Shown here in pieces: positions 59,453 to 64,000 of a stretch of 64,000 nucleotides of DNA; position 1 is the first letter of the stretch, and every line of letters starts with the position of its first letter. Made by a program: the position numbers and the translations under genes. Below the pieces are notes generated by a model, which saw only the letters and a program-made list of their open reading frames with translations, made no database searches and was not told the origin of the DNA. Origin of the DNA: CCY15215 sp039194995 (GTDB lineage Bacteria > Cyanobacteriota > Cyanobacteriia > Cyanobacteriales > Spirulinaceae); assembly GCA_039194995.1 (NCBI GenBank), contig JBCCVR010000008.1:15018-79017 (forward strand), written 5' to 3'.

Positions 59453-60254
59453 CATTTTGTTGTTGGTGGTTAGTTGTTGGTTGCCTGCACTGAGCGAAGC
59501 CGAAGTGTTGGGTGTTGGTTTTTGGCCTTTTCCAGGTAGAGAGGTTTTTGCCGCAGAATTGGCAGAAATTCGCGAACGAGGGCGGTTAGTTGTGGCAGTG
59601 AAGGATAATTTACGTCCTTTGGGATTTCGGGACGAACAGGGCAATTTACAGGGATTAGAAATTGATATTGCCAGAAAGTTGGCCGAAGAACTTCTCGGCG
59701 ATCGCAATGCTCTGATTTTACAACCCGTCTCAAATGCAGAACGCCTAAATGTTGCCATCGCCGGGGAAGTCGATCTAACGATCGCCCGAGTCGGGACAAC
59801 ACCATCGCGATCGCGTTTGGTCAATTTCAGCCGCTACTATTATCTTGACAGTACCGGATTTGTCACCCGCGAGCCGAACATTCGCAGCAGAGTCGATCTG
59901 AGGTCTCGCAGAGTTGCCGTTTTAGAAGGGTCGAGCACTATCGCCATCATCCGCCATGCCCTACCCGAAGCGCAATTGCTGGGAGTCTCATCCTATCGGG
60001 AAGCCTTGAGGGTATTGGAAGCCGGAGAAGCCATTGCTTTTGCCGGCGATCGCAGCTTGCTGATGGGGTGGGTGCAAGAGTATCCTCAATATCGCCTGTT
60101 GTGCGATCGCCTCGGCGGAATTCCCCTCGCGGTTGTCCTTCCCAAAGGCTTACAGAATAGTGAATTATATTTACAGGTCAATCAAGCGATCGCCAAGTGG
60201 CAAGACTCGGGATGGTTGCAAGACCGAATCGACTATTGGGGTCTGAGCAATTGA
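59433..60254 (+). CDS. Periplasmic amino-acid-type binding protein (SBP family 3)
   Basis: A 273-residue solute-binding protein of SBP_bac_3 type. It begins with a hydrophobic signal (FNILLLVVSCWLPALSEA), then IRERGRLVVAVKDNLRPLGF, GLEIDIARKLAEELLGDRNA, VDLTIARVGTTPSRSRLVNF and the hinge AVLEGSSTIAIIRHALPEAQ, all characteristic. No permease or ATPase is adjacent. The start at 59433 fits the family; a longer frame from 59067 would run inside the LapA-like gene. Part of the signal peptide is encoded by an STRR-REP composite element. Confidence 0.88.
   Translation: MKIGSFNILLLVVSCWLPALSEAEVLGVGFWPFPGREVFAAELAEIRERGRLVVAVKDNLRPLGFRDEQGNLQGLEIDIARKLAEELLGDRNALILQPVSNAERLNVAIAGEVDLTIARVGTTPSRSRLVNFSRYYYLDSTGFVTREPNIRSRVDLRSRRVAVLEGSSTIAIIRHALPEAQLLGVSSYREALRVLEAGEAIAFAGDRSLLMGWVQEYPQYRLLCDRLGGIPLAVVLPKGLQNSELYLQVNQAIAKWQDSGWLQDRIDYWGLSN
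59455..59507. repeat. STRR-REP composite inside the binding-protein gene
   Basis: TTTTGTTGTTGGTGGTTAGT and similar STRR units are followed by TGCACTGAGCGAAGCCGAAG (59486-59505), the REP-like palindrome. This order equals that at 40561-40619. Here it is in frame and encodes part of the signal peptide, including LPALSEAEV. Confidence 0.65.
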
Positions 60255-60337
60255 GAAAAGCACCCTGAAGATGGCACAATCGATCGTTGGTCATGAGTTA
60301 TTGATGATTGGGTCTCAAACAACCAATAACCAATCCC

Positions 60338-60394
60338 CGACCCACCCCCCAACCCCCGACCCACCCCCCAAGAGGGGGAAAGCAAGAGGGGGAG
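60338..60394. repeat. C/G-rich repeat of the MITE-end type
   Basis: Two copies of a GACCCACCCCCCAA type run, followed by GAGGGGGAAAGCAAGAGGGG, lie upstream of the Ycf37-like gene. They resemble the ends of the elements at 27820 and 29186 and are probably relics. Confidence 0.55.
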
Positions 60395-60420
60395 TGCAAC
60401 TAATAACCAATAACAAAACC

Positions 60421-60954
60421 ATGAAAGAACAACTCCCTCTCGTTTACATTTCTCTTTTGTTAGTTTTGCTAACAGGAACTGCAATCTTTCTTTTTCGACA
60501 AGTTTTTCAGACTCGTCGCCTCGAGAATCAATTCTCTAAACTCCAGCAAACTGTAAAAGAAGGTAATGCTACGTCAAAAGACTATTACGAGTTGGGGAGT
60601 ATGTTCCTGAAGAAAAAGCTATACGTCCGATCCGCTCAAATTTTGCAAAAAGGTCTGAAATTGGCTAATAAAGAAGAAGTTGAACCCGAAAATGTTGCTC
60701 TGATCTACAATGCACTGGGATTTTCTTATTTATCTCGCGAACAATACGATTTAGCGATCCGCAATTATAAAGAAGCACTTAAGTTATATCCGGAATATGC
60801 GATCGCCAACAATAATCTTGCCAGTGTCTATGAAAAGAAAACAATGGATGCAAAAGCCTTAGAAACCTATCGAGAAACCCTCAAATACGATCCGGAGAAC
60901 AAAATCGCAAAAAGGCGAGTCGAATCCTTACAAAAGCGTTTTGCGACTCCTTAA
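60421..60954 (+). CDS. Ycf37-like tetratricopeptide repeat protein
   Basis: A 177-residue protein with one N-terminal helix (LVYISLLLVLLTGTAIFLF), a short charged segment (QTRRLENQFSKLQQTVKEG) and about three TPR units (DYYELGSMFLKKKLYVRSAQ; ALIYNALGFSYLSREQYDLA; IANNNLASVYEKKTMDAKAL). This size and layout match Ycf37, a thylakoid protein that assists photosystem I assembly or stability. The start at 60421 is chosen since upstream in-frame codons read through C/G-rich repeats. Confidence 0.75.
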   Translation: MKEQLPLVYISLLLVLLTGTAIFLFRQVFQTRRLENQFSKLQQTVKEGNATSKDYYELGSMFLKKKLYVRSAQILQKGLKLANKEEVEPENVALIYNALGFSYLSREQYDLAIRNYKEALKLYPEYAIANNNLASVYEKKTMDAKALETYRETLKYDPENKIAKRRVESLQKRFATP

Positions 60955-60962
60955 ATTCAACC

Positions 60963-62792
60963 TCAGAAAACGGCTTGTCGATCTTGGGAAAATGAAGAGG
61001 AACTTATTACTAAATTACCTTGAGAAACGCGAACGGAAGTAATTTTAAGCGGTTGGATAGGTAGAGTAATTCTAAATTCCGTACCGCGATCAACCCCAGA
61101 AAAAACTTCAATTTTACCGTCGTGCTGTTCAATAACGCGATAACAAATCGATAATCCCAAACCCGTTCCTTGACCGATGGGTTTTGTAGTAAAAAAGGGA
61201 TTGAAAATTTTAGACTGAATTTCCTCTGGAATTCCAGAGCCATTATCGAGAATGCCAATCTGAATAGTATTTTCTTCTGTTTTTCGAGTATGAATCCTAA
61301 CTTGTTTGGGTTCGATTTGACTTTCTAAAAGTGCATCAATACTGTTAACAATTAAATTCAGAAAAACTTGATTGAGTTGAGCGGGATAGCAAGAAATTAG
61401 AGGTAAATCCCCATAGTCTTTAATAATTTCAATTCCTTGTTTGATTTTGCTACTGAGAATAATTAAAGTATTATCGAGTCCTTCATGAAGATCTACCTCT
61501 TTGACATCTGCTTCATCCAAGCGGGAAAAATTTCGTAGGGAAGTCACGATTTCCCGAATGCGCTGAGTCCCCATCCGCATTGATGCCAAAATTCTGGGAA
61601 AATCAGCCTGCACAAAATCAAAGTCGATCGCCTCTAATTTCTCTTGAATTTGGGGTGCGCGATCGGGATACGATTCTTGGTAGAGTGAAATAAGAGCGAA
61701 TAAATCGTCGAGATAGTCTGTTGCATGGGTGACATTTCCATGAATAAAATTAACGGGATTATTAATTTCATGAGCAATTCCGGCAACCATTTCTCCCAAA
61801 CTTGACATTTTTTCGGTTTGAATCAATTGTGCTTGGGTTTCTTGCAAAGTGACTAAAGTCTCTTGTAATTCTCGCGTTCGTTCTTCAACCCGTTCTTCTA
61901 AAAAATGCCGGGCATTGGCAAGTTCATCCAGTTGTTGTTTGACTTTACGAATGAGTTGATTGAGAGAGTCTGCTAAGACTCCAACCTCATCGTGAGTTTT
62001 AACGCGAACTTGGAGATTGTAATTTGAATTTTGGGTAACTTTACGGGCAGTTTCTGTGACGGCTTCAAGAGGACGGGCAATTTTACGTCCGGTATACAGA
62101 GAGAGAACGACAGCCGCACCAATTGAAATCAAGAGACTGGCAATAATAATTCGTTCTCGCAAAGCCTCAGCTTCTCGGAGTTGTTGATTGGCCGTTTCTT
62201 GCGTTTTGATGGCAATCCCGAGTACGTTTTCAAGCTGACCCGTTAATTTTTCAAATTGAATATCAATTTGTCGGCTTTCGTCATCGAGTACGGATAGCAG
62301 CACTTTTTTTTGCGCGTCTGCTCGCCCTTCATCCGATAAATTAAGCGGATTGACTTGCGGCCAAATTGCCTCGATGCGTTCCACATAGGCTCGAATGGTT
62401 ATTTGATAACCTTGGTAAAGTTTTTCGATTGATTTTGCCGATCGCCGATCGCGATCGCGGCCCGCTTCAAGCCGTTCCAATAATTCATTCGTATGCTTGA
62501 TATCGGTTTGAAACTGTCCCACCTCATAGCGAAACCAAATCGGGTCTTCAACCGAAGCAATCAGCTTTTGGGGATGAGCGCGAATTTTAAGGATACAGGT
62601 TTCTAAATCGTGCAAGAGAACTTCTTGTTTCGCTGCATTATCGAGATTTTCCCGCGCTCTTTCTTGATAACGATCTCCGAGGGATAAGCCCAACATTATC
62701 CCAGACATTGAAATTCCCATCGCCAGAGAACTGGCATAAACAATTTTTTTAGAAATACTGAAAAGGTTCCACTTTACCGACCATTTTTTCAC
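60963..62792 (-). CDS. Membrane-bound sensor histidine kinase
   Basis: A 609-residue histidine kinase. It has an N-terminal helix, a four-helix-bundle-like periplasmic sensor (about 35-210), a second helix (IIIASLLISIGAAVVLSLYT), HAMP, a coiled coil, and HisKA with the phospho-His in VAGIAHEINNPVNFIHGN. The HATPase has VFLNLIVNSIDALLES, ILDNGSGIPEE and GQGTGLGLSICYRVIEQHDG. The GTG start fits with the helix. The gene follows a PhnD-like binding-protein gene by 63 bp, so the two may form a ligand-sensing unit. No response regulator is adjacent. Confidence 0.93.
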   Translation of the reverse strand: MKKWSVKWNLFSISKKIVYASSLAMGISMSGIMLGLSLGDRYQERARENLDNAAKQEVLLHDLETCILKIRAHPQKLIASVEDPIWFRYEVGQFQTDIKHTNELLERLEAGRDRDRRSAKSIEKLYQGYQITIRAYVERIEAIWPQVNPLNLSDEGRADAQKKVLLSVLDDESRQIDIQFEKLTGQLENVLGIAIKTQETANQQLREAEALRERIIIASLLISIGAAVVLSLYTGRKIARPLEAVTETARKVTQNSNYNLQVRVKTHDEVGVLADSLNQLIRKVKQQLDELANARHFLEERVEERTRELQETLVTLQETQAQLIQTEKMSSLGEMVAGIAHEINNPVNFIHGNVTHATDYLDDLFALISLYQESYPDRAPQIQEKLEAIDFDFVQADFPRILASMRMGTQRIREIVTSLRNFSRLDEADVKEVDLHEGLDNTLIILSSKIKQGIEIIKDYGDLPLISCYPAQLNQVFLNLIVNSIDALLESQIEPKQVRIHTRKTEENTIQIGILDNGSGIPEEIQSKIFNPFFTTKPIGQGTGLGLSICYRVIEQHDGKIEVFSGVDRGTEFRITLPIQPLKITSVRVSQGNLVISSSSFSQDRQAVF

Positions 62793-62855
62793 CCGTTTAA
62801 GTCTCCGCGATTGCTAATTATTTGGGAATGCCAGCCGATATTCCCCTTACTGAAT

Positions 62856-63761
62856 TTAAAGATAATCTTCTTCACCGATGGCTCGATATCCTTCGCGAAT
62901 CAGATCGTAGTCCTCATCCTTGGCCGGAACCATTTCTGATTCTGCATATTTTTTGTTAGCAGGAGAAACTAAAATGGCTTCCATGATTTCTCGTTCGTTT
63001 TCGACGATGCGATCGCGCATTTCTTCAATACATTCACTCTCTAAAGAAGGATTAGCCACGAGGATGTCATTGGGCAGTTGCTCCCCGGTAGCGATCGTAG
63101 AAAAGTCCGACCCGGAAAGATTTTGTTCGCCTAAAACTCGCTGATAGCGGGTGCTGGCATCGGCCCAAGCATCGAGTGCGCCTTCTTTGAGTTCGAGCAA
63201 GCCGCTATCGTCGCCGATCGTCTTGGTTTTAAAGTCTTTGTTTAACTCTAATCCCGCGTCTTTTAAGAGGCGTAAAACTCCCAAATGTCCGGCTGTCGAG
63301 CCTTCTTCGCGAATGCCGATAGTTTTGCCCTTTAGGTCTTCGACGCGTTTCATCTCGGTGCCGGCGACTCCGAGAATGACGGTGTGATAGCCCGGACGGG
63401 TAATCCCCACGAGAGGAATGGCGTTGGCTTTTGCGTTCATGAGCACGTATTCCGAGGGACCGGCGAGGGCGAGATCGATGCGATCGAACATTAAAGCCGG
63501 AGCCGCCGAAACATGAGTACTGACTGGAAAGAGTTCGACGGGAATTCCCAAAACCTCTCCTAGGGTTGTTTGAAATGCTCCAAATTCATCTTTAAGGCGT
63601 TCTTCTCCCGGAATATCGGTTACGGCAAATCGCAATTGTTCCGGACAACTAGCGATCGCTTCGGCAGGGTTTCCAGAGGAGGATGAAGGGGTGCTTTCTC
63701 CAGTAGAACTACAAGCCATGACCAATAGCAAAGGCAATAGGAATAAGTTTTTGATTTTCAT
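62856..63761 (-). CDS. PhnD-like phosphate/phosphonate-binding lipoprotein
   Basis: A 301-residue periplasmic binding protein with a lipoprotein signal (FLLPLLLVMACSS, lipobox VMAC). PhnD-family motifs are LRFAVTDIPGEERLKDEFGA, DLALAGPSEYVLMNAKANAI, LKGKTIGIREEGSTAGHLGV and GALDAWADASTRYQRVLGEQ. Related proteins bind phosphate, phosphite or phosphonates and normally serve an ABC transporter, but no permease or ATPase is seen here. A histidine kinase gene follows, so it may be the sensor's ligand-binding partner (inference). ATG at 63761 is preferred to an upstream TTG at 63776. Confidence 0.88.
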   Translation of the reverse strand: MKIKNLFLLPLLLVMACSSTGESTPSSSSGNPAEAIASCPEQLRFAVTDIPGEERLKDEFGAFQTTLGEVLGIPVELFPVSTHVSAAPALMFDRIDLALAGPSEYVLMNAKANAIPLVGITRPGYHTVILGVAGTEMKRVEDLKGKTIGIREEGSTAGHLGVLRLLKDAGLELNKDFKTKTIGDDSGLLELKEGALDAWADASTRYQRVLGEQNLSGSDFSTIATGEQLPNDILVANPSLESECIEEMRDRIVENEREIMEAILVSPANKKYAESEMVPAKDEDYDLIREGYRAIGEEDYL

Positions 63762-64000
63762 TGCTTGCTTGCTCAATTTCTTAGGTTTTTAACCTTTTAA
63801 CTTCCTCAATTTTCAAAATAAAACTCCTGAAAGAATAATATTATTTTAACAATTGAGGTTAAGTCTGGAATAGATACAACTGACTTATTGATATTTCTAA
63901 GTAGTTTGGAAAACGCTTACAAGCGCTAGACTTCTAGGTTTTTCATATTATAGCTTTTTGATATGAAGGAATTATTAAGAACGAGTATATTCATGTAAAC

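Overview
The window looks like a chromosomal segment of a cyanobacterium, probably a filamentous non-heterocystous one. The support is: very dense HIP1-type octamers (GCGATCGC) on both strands; a dnaE fragment that begins with the C-terminal half of the cyanobacterial split intein; a Ycf37-like photosystem I assembly TPR protein; a Pilin_GH-type protein; a PEP-CTERM protein; and short tandemly repeated repeats (STRRs) between genes. No rRNA, tRNA, CRISPR array, transposase or prophage block was recognised.

Layout. 1-6.2 kb: a membrane protein of unknown function with voltage-sensor-like helices, an MscS channel with a C-terminal cyclic-nucleotide-binding domain, dnaE-C with its intein half, and a conserved hypothetical gene. 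6.5-9.5 kb: murF, followed by a HIP1-free, AT-rich two-gene unit encoding a Toprim/DUF4276-like protein and a small caspase/CHAT-like protein. 9.5-18.9 kb: rhomboid protease, a three-gene membrane/methyltransferase/glycosyltransferase run, a Pilin_GH lipoprotein, a DUF697 GTPase coupled to a repeat-rich periplasmic protein, a large membrane protein and a CoA-binding protein. 18.9-27.7 kb: topA and a gyrA/parC-type gene surround a small accessory island (Panacea-type antitoxin with partner, HIRAN protein, three small unknown proteins); a CheY-like gene follows.

27.7-36.4 kb: two copies of a MITE-like element flank a PEP-CTERM gene, then a TPR protein, an efflux adaptor plus FtsX/MacB permease without its ATPase, a GNAT, an alcohol-dehydrogenase-like reductase, cbiT and cdsA. 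36.5-42.7 kb: a very large BON/OmpA envelope protein, a Rab/Ras-like small GTPase and a PAS/GAF adenylate cyclase lie in a row, with a 124-bp imperfect tandem duplication at the first junction. 42.7-49.7 kb: a NACHT NTPase fused to membrane helices and an apparently inactive signal-peptidase domain, a cystathionine gamma-synthase-like enzyme, a lysozyme-peptidase fusion, a Uma2 nuclease, an RDD protein and the rpmG-rpsR pair. 49.8-64 kb: a sensor kinase/receiver/adenylate cyclase fusion, DUF433 and PD-(D/E)XK proteins, an RNase II/R-type nuclease, ubiX, a LapA-like protein, an amino-acid-type binding protein, Ycf37-like TPR protein, and a PhnD-like lipoprotein beside a histidine kinase.

Common threads are cAMP signalling (two class III cyclases and one CNBD channel), envelope functions, and DNA topology (topA and a gyrase/topo IV A subunit). 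The most unusual loci are the NACHT-pseudo-signal-peptidase fusion (42.7-45.3 kb), the caspase-like plus Toprim-like pair (8.0-9.5 kb), and the OmpA-GTPase-cyclase trio with its junction duplication (36.5-42.7 kb). All family calls come from reading motifs by eye; no database search was run.
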